Below are positions 55,223 to 62,570 of a stretch of DNA of 64,000 bases, piece by piece; position 1 is the first letter of the stretch; every line of letters starts with the position of its first letter. Below the pieces are notes generated by a model, which saw only the letters and a program-made list of their open reading frames with translations, ran no database searches and was not told the origin of the DNA. The translations under genes and the position numbers were made by a program. Source of the stretch: Nocardia transvalensis NBRC 15921 (GTDB lineage Bacteria; Actinomycetota; Actinomycetes; Mycobacteriales; Mycobacteriaceae); contig NZ_BAGL01000081.1 in assembly GCF_000308875.1 (NCBI RefSeq), positions 78,429-142,428 on the forward strand, read 5' to 3'.

Positions 55223-55483
55223 TCAGCGACTCAGGTCGGCGCGCAACCGCGGCTCGTCGACGTCGAAGTAGCTGTGTTCGCGCCCGTCCAGCAGCACGAC
55301 CGGAAGCCGGTCCCCGTACTCGGCCCGCAGCCCCGGATCGGTCGCCGCGGCCTCGTCCACGTCGAGGGTGTCCGGCGCGATCCCGAACTCCGCGCACACC
55401 GCCCGCAGCCGATCGAGAGCCACGGTGCACAGCCCACACCCCGCCCGGGTCAACAAGGTCACAGAATGCAACGCCTCACTCAT
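55223..55483 (-). CDS. Glutaredoxin-like protein
   Basis: 86 residues: VTLLTRAGCGLCTVALDRL with a CxxC thiol pair and thioredoxin-like beta sheet (DTLDVDEAAATDP, LPVVLLDG). Small cytoplasmic dithiol protein, positioned as Rv0508 beside hemA. ATG 55483 was chosen; a longer upstream frame runs through the hairpin element and is rejected. Confidence 0.85.
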   Translation of the reverse strand: MSEALHSVTLLTRAGCGLCTVALDRLRAVCAEFGIAPDTLDVDEAAATDPGLRAEYGDRLPVVLLDGREHSYFDVDEPRLRADLSR

Positions 55484-55585
55484 GCCACCATTTAATGCGC
55501 ACGAACGAGCAGTAGAACGAGAGGGGGACCAGGCCGAGAGTGAGAGGCCCCCCAGGCCAAGCCACGAATTGGGTACTCCCCACAA

Positions 55586-55681
55586 GGTTTGCGGCGCGGC
55601 TCGCGTTCGGTGGGCGTTTGCGATGCGACGAAGGAGCAAGCAAACGCCCACCGAACGCGAGCCACACGAGCGCCGCAAACC
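55586..55681. other. Long structured intergenic hairpin, copy 2
   Basis: Outer stem GGTTTGCGGCG (55586-55596) pairs with CGCCGCAAACC (55671-55681). The inner 24-base stem (55598-55621 with 55640-55663) is perfect. A seven-base bulge lies on the 3' side only. The 18-base loop (55622-55639) contains ATGCGACGAAG, shared with copy 1 at 14088. Directly after it is a further small hairpin-prone GC stretch (55682-55702). Between the glutaredoxin-like and phosphatase genes. Confidence 0.82.
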
Positions 55682-55751
55682 CGCGACGCCGAAGGCGGCG
55701 CCATTAAACACAGTAGGGTTGAGATGTTCGCGCGGACAGGCGGAGGTACTG

Positions 55752-56789
55752 GTGCCGGAACGATCGAAAGAGGCGAGGACGGGCTTCATCGCGGGCAGGT
55801 TCGGCGAATTCCCGGCACGCTGGAGCCAGGGCCTGTCCGACCAGCTCACCCGCATCGCGCGCAGCCCGTTCGGGCCCAGCGAGGAGGAGGTGCGCGCGAA
55901 CCTCGCCGGTGAGGCCAGCGCCGACGCCGCCCTCGCGCTGCACGATGCCGAACTGGCCGAATCCGGTGTCGACGAGGCCGATTCGGAGCTGCCGCCGCAC
56001 GCTCGTCCGCCGCGGGATCTGACGGCGGCCGCGTTCTTCGATGTGGACAACACGATGGTGCAGGGCGCGTCGATCGTGCACTTCGCCCGCGGGCTGGCCG
56101 CGCGCAAGTACTTCCGGACCACGGATCTGGTCGATATCGCCTGGAAGCAGGTGAAGTTCCGGGTGACCGGCAAGGAGAACCAGGGCGACATGGTCAGCGG
56201 CAAGGAAAAGGCGCTGTCGTTCATCGCCGGGCGCTCCACAGCCGAACTGGCCGCCCTCGGCGAGGAGATCTACGACGAGATCATCGCCGACAAGATCTGG
56301 CCCGGCACCCGTGCGCTGGCGCAGATGCATCTGGACGCCGGTCAGCAGGTGTGGCTGGTGACCGCGACGCCGGTCGAGCTGGCCCAGGTGATCGCGAAGC
56401 GGCTGGGTCTCACCGGTGCGCTGGGCACGGTCGCCGAGAGCGTCGACGGGGTGTTCACCGGTCGCCTGGTCGGCGATGTCCTGCACGGCCTGGGCAAGGC
56501 GCACGCGGTACGCACATTGGCCATTCGCGAAGGCCTGAACCTCAAGCGCTGCACGGCCTACTCCGACAGCCACAACGACGTCCCCATGCTGTCGCTCGTC
56601 GGCACCTCGGTAGCCATCAACCCCGACTCCGACCTGCGCGAGGTCGCGAAGAACCGAGGCTGGGAGGTCCGCGACTTCCGCACCGGCCGCAAGGCCGCCA
56701 AGATCGGCGTCCCGACAGCCCTGGCCCTGGGCGCGGCGGGCGGTGCGGCTGCGGCCGTCCTGACCCGCAAGCGGGAAAACTCGCACTGA
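55752..56789 (+). CDS. SerB-like HAD phosphatase
   Basis: 345 residues. HAD motif I AFFDVDNTMVQG, motif II TATPVELAQV, motif IV YSDSHNDVPML; HAD-IB subfamily (phosphoserine phosphatase-like, as Rv0505c). A 90-residue N-terminal extension precedes it and a hydrophobic helix (ALGAAGGAAAAVLT) ends it. GGAGG is five bases before GTG 55752. The longer upstream frame crosses the hairpin and is rejected. Confidence 0.88.
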   Translation: MPERSKEARTGFIAGRFGEFPARWSQGLSDQLTRIARSPFGPSEEEVRANLAGEASADAALALHDAELAESGVDEADSELPPHARPPRDLTAAAFFDVDNTMVQGASIVHFARGLAARKYFRTTDLVDIAWKQVKFRVTGKENQGDMVSGKEKALSFIAGRSTAELAALGEEIYDEIIADKIWPGTRALAQMHLDAGQQVWLVTATPVELAQVIAKRLGLTGALGTVAESVDGVFTGRLVGDVLHGLGKAHAVRTLAIREGLNLKRCTAYSDSHNDVPMLSLVGTSVAINPDSDLREVAKNRGWEVRDFRTGRKAAKIGVPTALALGAAGGAAAAVLTRKRENSH

Positions 56790-56815
56790 GCGCTTCCCCT
56801 CTTGTTTCCGGGCGA

Positions 56816-57832
56816 CTATCCCGTGAAGGGATTCCGGCGCTTCATCAGCAGCTTGTACAGCGTCTGCTGGATGGTCTCCCGGACCTGGTCGGTGACCTCG
56901 AACATGGTCATGGGGTCGTCGGCGGCTTCGGGTTCGTAGCCGCCGGTGCAGATGGGGGTGCCGAATTCGATGTACCACTTGGACGGCAGCGGGAGGGCGC
57001 CGAGCATGCCGAGGTGCGGGAACAGCGGGGTGACCGGGAAGTACGGCAGGCCGAGCAGGCGGGCCAGCGGCTTGAGGTCGCCGAGCTTGGGGTAGATCTC
57101 CTCGGAACCGACGATCGAGCACGGGATGATCGGCACGCCCGTCTTCACCGCGGCCGACACGAATCCGCCGCGCCCGAACCGCTGCAACTTGTAGCGCTCG
57201 CTGTACGGCTTGCCGATGCCCTTGAAGCCCTCGGGGAACACACCGGCCAGTTCGCCCGCGCGCAGCAGTCGCTCGGCATCGGCGGGGCAGGCCAGGGTGT
57301 GCCCGGCCTTGCGGGCCAGCCCGCCCAGCACCGGCAGTTCGAAGATCAGGTCGGCGGCCAGCAGCCGCAGCGCGCGCTGCTTGGGGTGGCGGTCGTGCAC
57401 GGCGAGTTGCAGCATCAGGCCGTCGATCGGGACCACGCCTGCGTGATTGGACACGATGAGGGCGCCGCCCGATTCGGGCAGGTTCTCGATGCCGCTGACC
57501 TGCACCCGGAACCACAGCTCCGACAGCGGCCGCAGCGCCGGCAGCACCAGCGTCTCGAGCAGGTGTTCGTCGAGGCCGAACTCGTCGATCTGGTAGTCGC
57601 CGGTGAGGCGGCGGCGAGCGAAGTCGGCGGTGCCGCGGATGCCGTCGGTGACCGCGCCGCGGAGCATCTCCCCCAGCGACGGCGGCTCCTGCGGGCCCGT
57701 CTCGGCCAGCCGTTCGGTCAGCGAGGTCACCGGGCTCGGCGCGGTTTCCCCCTGACGACGCCGCGCGGCCGCGCGGTGTCGCGCCTCGGTGTCCACATCG
57801 TGCAGTTGAATTACCTTGGCCACGTCACTCAT
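56816..57832 (-). CDS. Lysophospholipid acyltransferase-like (PlsC/LPLAT) protein
   Basis: 338 residues. Motif I-like ALIVSNHAGVVPIDG, then VFPEGFKGIGKPY (motif III region) and IPCSIVGSEEIYP. It likely transfers acyl chains onto a glycerolipid or related membrane lipid. ATG 57832 overlaps the SDR stop as ATGA. Position of Rv0502. Confidence 0.87.
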   Translation of the reverse strand: MSDVAKVIQLHDVDTEARHRAAARRRQGETAPSPVTSLTERLAETGPQEPPSLGEMLRGAVTDGIRGTADFARRRLTGDYQIDEFGLDEHLLETLVLPALRPLSELWFRVQVSGIENLPESGGALIVSNHAGVVPIDGLMLQLAVHDRHPKQRALRLLAADLIFELPVLGGLARKAGHTLACPADAERLLRAGELAGVFPEGFKGIGKPYSERYKLQRFGRGGFVSAAVKTGVPIIPCSIVGSEEIYPKLGDLKPLARLLGLPYFPVTPLFPHLGMLGALPLPSKWYIEFGTPICTGGYEPEAADDPMTMFEVTDQVRETIQQTLYKLLMKRRNPFTG

Positions 57833-58914
57833 TGGTGTGCTCCCGCTCCGGCCCCGACCAGGCCGAGAAGTCTCGTCTCCGCGGCGTCGATCCACCGTGG
57901 ATCTATGACGGGCCGCAACGCTGCGCCCCCGACGAAGTCGTCGAATGCCTGCACTGTCGTCCAGCGCGGCTGATATCCGAGTTCGGCGCGCATCCGCGTG
58001 GTGTCCAGACCGCAGCCGAAGTGGAAGTAGTCGATCTGTTCTGCGGTGAATTCCCGCATCACCGGGCCCATAAACGAGCGGCCCACGGAACGGAACAGCG
58101 AGTACGGCACCGGCAGCGCGATGCGGCCGGCGCGCCGGATGGCCTGCGACAGCACCAGCGATCCGTCCCCGCCCACGTTGAACGTGCCGCCGGGCGCGGC
58201 CAGCGCGGAGTGCGCGAGGGCGGCGATCGCGTCCTCCTCGTGCAGCAGTTGCAGGCGCGGGTCCCGGCCGAGGATGGTCGGCGTCACCGGGGAACGGAAA
58301 TATTGGACGCCCCGATGCGCCAGGCGCGGGCCGACGATCGGCGGAAAACGGAGAATCGCGGCGGCGATATCCGGACGCCGCCGGGCGAGGCCGCGGACGA
58401 AACCTTCCACTTCGATCATGTCACGCGCGAACCATCCCCGCGGCGGGGTGCGCGCGCTCATTTCCTCGGTGAATTTCGCGGGGTCTTTCGCACTGCATCC
58501 GTAGACCGCGGAGGACGAGCGCACCACCACCCGGCGAACGGTGGACGACTTCTGGCAGACCGCGATCAGCTGCATGGCGCCGAGGACGTTGAAGTCCTTC
58601 ATCTCCGCCCGGCCGCCGCCGGACGGCGGGCGCGACAGCACCGCCGGATGGACCACGGTGTCGACCTCGTTACCGTCGATCACCTTGCGGATCAAGGGAT
58701 TTCGGATATCGGCGCGGACGAATTCGGCCCGGCCCATGCGCCGCAGCAGCTCCCGGCCCGGCGTCCGCGCGTCCACGGCGATGACGCGCTCGACGGTGGG
58801 GTCGGCGGCCAGCCGCGCGACCACGTTGCCGCCGAAGAACCGGCTCGCGCCGGTCACCAGGACGACCTTGGGCGTATGCCCGTCCCGCACACTCGCACCC
58901 ACGCCGGATCCCAC
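57829..58914 (-). CDS. Atypical SDR (NAD-dependent epimerase-like)
   Basis: 361 residues. Rossmann motif VTGASRFFGGNVVARL and SSSAVYGCSAKDP region of extended SDRs, but the usual YxxxK is replaced by FARDM (WFARDMIEVEG), so the classical catalytic Tyr/Lys are missing. Position of Rv0501 (annotated galE2). It may bind NAD without being an epimerase. First of a two-gene operon with the acyltransferase. Confidence 0.85.
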   Translation of the reverse strand: MGSGVGASVRDGHTPKVVLVTGASRFFGGNVVARLAADPTVERVIAVDARTPGRELLRRMGRAEFVRADIRNPLIRKVIDGNEVDTVVHPAVLSRPPSGGGRAEMKDFNVLGAMQLIAVCQKSSTVRRVVVRSSSAVYGCSAKDPAKFTEEMSARTPPRGWFARDMIEVEGFVRGLARRRPDIAAAILRFPPIVGPRLAHRGVQYFRSPVTPTILGRDPRLQLLHEEDAIAALAHSALAAPGGTFNVGGDGSLVLSQAIRRAGRIALPVPYSLFRSVGRSFMGPVMREFTAEQIDYFHFGCGLDTTRMRAELGYQPRWTTVQAFDDFVGGAALRPVIDPRWIDAAETRLLGLVGAGAGAHQ

Positions 58915-59056
58915 CTATGCAGCCCCGATTTTCGCCTGATTCCCGCGTTCCAGAGTAGCCGTTGCCGCCACTACCTCAGCAGTCTTTAACCTGCTTCTTA
59001 CGATGACTTCCGCCACCGGAAACCACGAGGTTTTAAATTCGTGATTTTCAAAATGG

Positions 59057-59088
59057 AAAGCCCGTCACCACATCGGGTGACGGGCTTT
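59057..59088. terminator. Strong terminator downstream of the small basic protein gene
   Basis: AAAGCCCGTCACC (59057-59069) pairs perfectly with GGTGACGGGCTTT (59076-59088) over a six-base loop. On the minus strand it is followed by CCATTTTG, giving a short U-run. It lies 15 bases after the stop at 59103. Confidence 0.88.
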
Positions 59089-59102
59089 CAGCAACCGCAG
59101 CG

Positions 59103-59204
59103 TTACTTGCCGAGTTTACGACGCTGCACGCGTGTGCGGCGGAGCAGCTTGCGGTGCTTCTTCTTCGACATGCGCTTGCGGCGCTTCTTGATCACAGAAC
59201 CCAT
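59103..59204 (-). CDS. 33-residue very basic protein (AURKAIP1/COX24-domain type)
   Basis: [20 protein letters not shown] followed by [13 protein letters not shown]: Lys/Arg-rich with the pattern of the mitochondrial mS38/AURKAIP1 and actinobacterial ribosome-associated peptides (Rv0500B position). It probably binds ribosomal RNA. Missed by long-ORF calling because of size; a strong terminator follows. Confidence 0.85.
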
Positions 59205-59433
59205 AGGGTTGTTCCTCGCGTTCTCTCTCTACCTCGGCGCGCACGCCGGTTTACGTACGCCCGTGTCCACCCGGCTGGATCCAGCACGCCCGCGGGAGAA
59301 CACGACGGTGGTTCATCGTACCGGGCCAACCATCGGCGAACGAAACGGGGATCGCCGACGGCCGGCCCGTCAACAGGGTCGCCGGACCCGCCGCTCCGGC
59401 TGTCGCCGGAACGGTTCGGGCCCGACCGGTTGT

Positions 59434-59658
59434 CTACCCGGCGTCGAAGTACGACGTCTGCAGATAATCGTGCACGGCCTTCGCGTGCACCCGGAACGAT
59501 CGACCTACCCGCACGGCGGGCAGCTCTCCCGAGTGCACCAGCCGGTACACCGTCATCTTGGACACCCGCATCAGACTCGCCACTTCGGCGACGGTGAGGA
59601 ACTGCGTCCCTCCACCGATAGCGGGACCGGTACTCGCAGAGCTGTTTCCAGACATCAT
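59434..59658 (-). CDS. Excisionase-type HTH DNA-binding protein
   Basis: 74 residues: LTVAEVASLMRVSKMTVYRL, then ELPAVRVGRSFRVHAKAVHDYL, ending TSYFDAG, the MerR/excisionase-like HTH of Rv0500A. ATG 59658 chosen; ATG 59655 and GTG 59670 also fit. Located between proC and the small basic protein gene. DNA target unknown. Confidence 0.85.
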   Translation of the reverse strand: MMSGNSSASTGPAIGGGTQFLTVAEVASLMRVSKMTVYRLVHSGELPAVRVGRSFRVHAKAVHDYLQTSYFDAG

Positions 59659-59794
59659 TGCGCCACTCACACCTCCGGCACGTCCGCGCCGCCGGCTTCC
59701 CCACCGGCGGAACAGACACGCACGTGCTCCTTGAAGCTTAGCGGGACCAGTGGGATTACTGCGACGGGTGGGAGATAACAGTGTCGATTGCGCG

Positions 59795-60613
59795 CTACTC
59801 GGCCGTCGATCCCTGTTCCACAGAGCGTCGCTTGGCGGCATGCAATGCCTCCCAGAACGCCGAGCGCACGGCGCCGCGCTCCAGTTCGCGCACCGCCGCG
59901 GCAGTGGTTCCGGCGGGCGAGGTGACCGCCGCGCGCAACTCCGCAGCGTCCTGACCCGACTCGTCCAGCAGCGCCGCGGAGCCGAGCATGGTCTGCCCGA
60001 CGAGCTGTGTCGCCACATCGCGGCTGAGCCCGAGGCCGACGCCGGCCTCGACCATGGCCTCCACGACCAGGAAGAAGTACGCCGGGCCCGAGCCGGAGAC
60101 CGCGGTCACGGCGTCCATCTGCGACTCCGGCACGGTCACCACCTTGCCGACCGCCTCGAGGACCTCGCTGACCTGCTGCAACTGCTCGGGTTTGGCGTAG
60201 CGGCCCGAGGCCAGCACGCTCATGCCCTGGCCGACGAGCATCGGCGTGTTGGGCATGACGCGCACGACCGGGAACCCGGCGGGCATCTTGGACTCCAGGC
60301 GCGCGGTGGGCACCCCGGCGGCCAGCGACACCAGGACCTGATCGCGATCGTTGTCGAGTTCGGCCTTGCCCAGCTCGGTCAGCACGGCGTCGACGTCGTG
60401 GGGCTTGACGGCGATCACGAGCAGATCCGCGGCGGTCGCGGCGTCGGCGATGCTGCCGGTGACCCGGATGCCGAACCGCTCGCCGAGGAATTCGGCGCGC
60501 GGGGCCGCCGTCTCGACGGCGACCAGATCCTTGCTCGCCCGCCCCGACTCGAGCAGCCCGGCGATCAATGCCTCACCGATCCGTCCGCCACCGATCACCG
60601 CAATTCTCGTCAT
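59795..60613 (-). CDS. proC: ProC, pyrroline-5-carboxylate reductase
   Basis: 272 residues. N-terminal Rossmann motif RIAVIGGGRIGEALIAGLL, NADPH site VRVMPNTPMLVGQGM, and the P5CR signature AVTAVSGSGPAYFF. Final step of proline synthesis. Start ATG 60613 begins at the Rossmann fold; the upstream frame is rejected. Confidence 0.93.
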   Translation of the reverse strand: MTRIAVIGGGRIGEALIAGLLESGRASKDLVAVETAAPRAEFLGERFGIRVTGSIADAATAADLLVIAVKPHDVDAVLTELGKAELDNDRDQVLVSLAAGVPTARLESKMPAGFPVVRVMPNTPMLVGQGMSVLASGRYAKPEQLQQVSEVLEAVGKVVTVPESQMDAVTAVSGSGPAYFFLVVEAMVEAGVGLGLSRDVATQLVGQTMLGSAALLDESGQDAAELRAAVTSPAGTTAAAVRELERGAVRSAFWEALHAAKRRSVEQGSTAE

Positions 60614-60660
60614 GATGGTCAAGGCTATCCGCGTGCCGCGCGGCGGCGGGCAAAGGGTTC

Positions 60661-61545
60661 TTATCGCGGTTGCGGGATGAGGGCGAGCTGCCGGGACTGG
60701 GCGACCACGGCGCCGGTGGAGTCGAGCACGAGCTGGTCCTCGTCGAACATGCGCCCGCCGATCTCCTCGGCGGTGGCGATGATCCGCAGCCAGCCCGGGG
60801 CCGGACGGCGGCGCAGGTAGGTGGTCATCTGAACGGTCGGGGCCCAGCCGAAGGTGCCCAGATTCATCGGCACCGGCGGGCTCATATCGCCGGCCATCAT
60901 CGCGAAGTACGCGGCGACGTCCGGATCCTGTTCGTCGCCGGCGCGCGGCCGGATCCACAGTCGCAACCGCGGCTCGCCCTGTTCGCCCTTCAGAAAGCGG
61001 GCCCAGCCCGGATCGATGGCCACCGAGGCGCCCTGCGCGACGTGCACGAGGCGGCCCATCGGGGAGTCGATCTCGTAGCCGACGGCGTCGGCGGGCGGTT
61101 CGACCGGCATGTCGGTGTGGCTGTCGCGGGTGTAGGCGGGCGCCGTGTCGTCGAGGTGCCCGAAGGTGAAGGTGGTGTGCACCAGCGTGCGGCCGTCCTG
61201 CACCAGGTCGGTGTCGACCAGGCAGATCTGCCTGCCGGTCTTGCGGATGTCGACGTGATACTCCACGTCGCCCGGATCCGGGGCGCCGAGGAAGTCGGTG
61301 GCGGCCGCGATCGGGAACATCTCGGCCAGGGCGGGTTCGCGATCACGCAGCCGGCGGGCGGCCGCCGCGGCGCTGCCCGCGACCATCGTGCCGCCGTGCA
61401 GCTTCTTGCCGATGGTCCAGACCCGGTCGATACGGCCCAGATAGCGTCCGGCGTCCGGAAGCTCGGTCACCGCGCACACCCGGCTGAACGGGGCGTCTCC
61501 GAGGTCGGTGTCCGACCGTCCCGTATCCGTCGCCAGTTCCGTCAC
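60661..61545 (-). CDS. Acyl-CoA thioesterase-like protein (double hotdog)
   Basis: 294 residues. First hotdog: KLHGGTMVAGSAAAAARRL, TTFTFGHLDDTAPAY; second: MNLGTFGWAPTVQMTTYLRR, DEDQLVLDSTGAVVAQS. TesB-like layout; position of Rv0499. Probably hydrolyses acyl-CoA; chain length unknown. Confidence 0.8.
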   Translation of the reverse strand: MTELATDTGRSDTDLGDAPFSRVCAVTELPDAGRYLGRIDRVWTIGKKLHGGTMVAGSAAAAARRLRDREPALAEMFPIAAATDFLGAPDPGDVEYHVDIRKTGRQICLVDTDLVQDGRTLVHTTFTFGHLDDTAPAYTRDSHTDMPVEPPADAVGYEIDSPMGRLVHVAQGASVAIDPGWARFLKGEQGEPRLRLWIRPRAGDEQDPDVAAYFAMMAGDMSPPVPMNLGTFGWAPTVQMTTYLRRRPAPGWLRIIATAEEIGGRMFDEDQLVLDSTGAVVAQSRQLALIPQPR

Positions 61546-61654
61546 CGCCGCTCCTTCCTGCCCAGGTCTCGATTCGCTCGTACAGCGTATAAGTGTGGCT
61601 CGGGGCGCGGCGATTCCCTACCCGATGTGACGAACGCACCACATCCGGCCGATA

Positions 61655-62557
61655 TCAGGCCCTGTTGGCCCCGGTGGACTCCGGAGTGGGCGCCGCGTGC
61701 GGATCGTTCAGATGCGCGCGGGCGAAGCTCAGCGCGCGACGCAGGGCGGCGGCGCGCGTTCCCGTGGTGCGAGCGTTCTGGGTGTTCACCTCGATCACCG
61801 CGTGGCCGCCGAATCCGCCGTGCACGAGAGCCTCGCAGACCTCGACACACGGCTGTGTGCCCTCGCCCGGGACCAGATGCTCGTCGTGGGCGGCGCCGGT
61901 GCCGTCGGCCAGATGCAGATGCACCAGGTTGCCGCCCATCCGGGCCGCCAGCGCGAGCGGATCGACGCCCGCGGTCGCGGTGTGCGACAGGTCGAGCGTG
62001 TAGTGCCGGAAGCCGGTGTCGGTCGGGTCGTAGGACGGGCTGAACGTGGTGAGCGACAGTCCGGGACCGCCGCGGCGTTCCAGTCGGCGCGCCGAACCCG
62101 GCCCCCGGCCGAAGAGGGTGTCGGCGCGCATGGGGAACATGTTCTCGACGGCCACCGCCACCGAGCCGTTCTCCTCCAGCCGGTCCACCTGCTCGGAGAA
62201 ACCCTCGGCGTAGCGCCGCTGCCAGCGGAAGGGCGGGTGCACCACGACCGTATCCGCGCCGAGCGCCTCCGCGGTGTGCACGCTGCGCTCCAGCTTCGCG
62301 ATGGGGTCGGGGCCCCAGACCCGCTGCGAGATGAGCAGACAGGGCGCGTGGACCGCCAGGACGGGCACCGAATACCGGCGCGCGTAGGTCTGCACGGTCG
62401 CGATGCTCTGGCTGGCCGGTTCGGCCCAGACCATCAGTTCCACGCCGTCGTAGCCGAGTTCGGCCGCGTAGCGGAACGCCGCCTCGGTGTTCTCCGGGTA
62501 CACCGACGCCGTCGACAACCCCACCTGGATGACGTTCCCGGCCTGACTGGTCCCCAC
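61655..62557 (-). CDS. Sugar-phosphate isomerase/epimerase-like TIM-barrel protein
   Basis: 300 residues of the AP endonuclease 2/xylose isomerase-like fold: VGLSTASVYPENTEAAFRYA, ELMVWAEPASQSIA, VENMFPMRADTLFG, LVHLHLADGTGAAHDEHLVP. Metal ligands are likely among these His/Glu/Asp residues. Position of Rv0498. GGAG five bases before GTG 62557. Substrate unknown. Confidence 0.82.
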   Translation of the reverse strand: MGTSQAGNVIQVGLSTASVYPENTEAAFRYAAELGYDGVELMVWAEPASQSIATVQTYARRYSVPVLAVHAPCLLISQRVWGPDPIAKLERSVHTAEALGADTVVVHPPFRWQRRYAEGFSEQVDRLEENGSVAVAVENMFPMRADTLFGRGPGSARRLERRGGPGLSLTTFSPSYDPTDTGFRHYTLDLSHTATAGVDPLALAARMGGNLVHLHLADGTGAAHDEHLVPGEGTQPCVEVCEALVHGGFGGHAVIEVNTQNARTTGTRAAALRRALSFARAHLNDPHAAPTPESTGANRA

Positions 62558-62570
62558 TGCCGCTCCCTGC

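Noticed and set aside
55368..55751. Upstream extension of the SerB-like gene
   Set aside because: It would read through the glutaredoxin antisense and the structured hairpin; GTG 55752 has a strong ribosome binding site.
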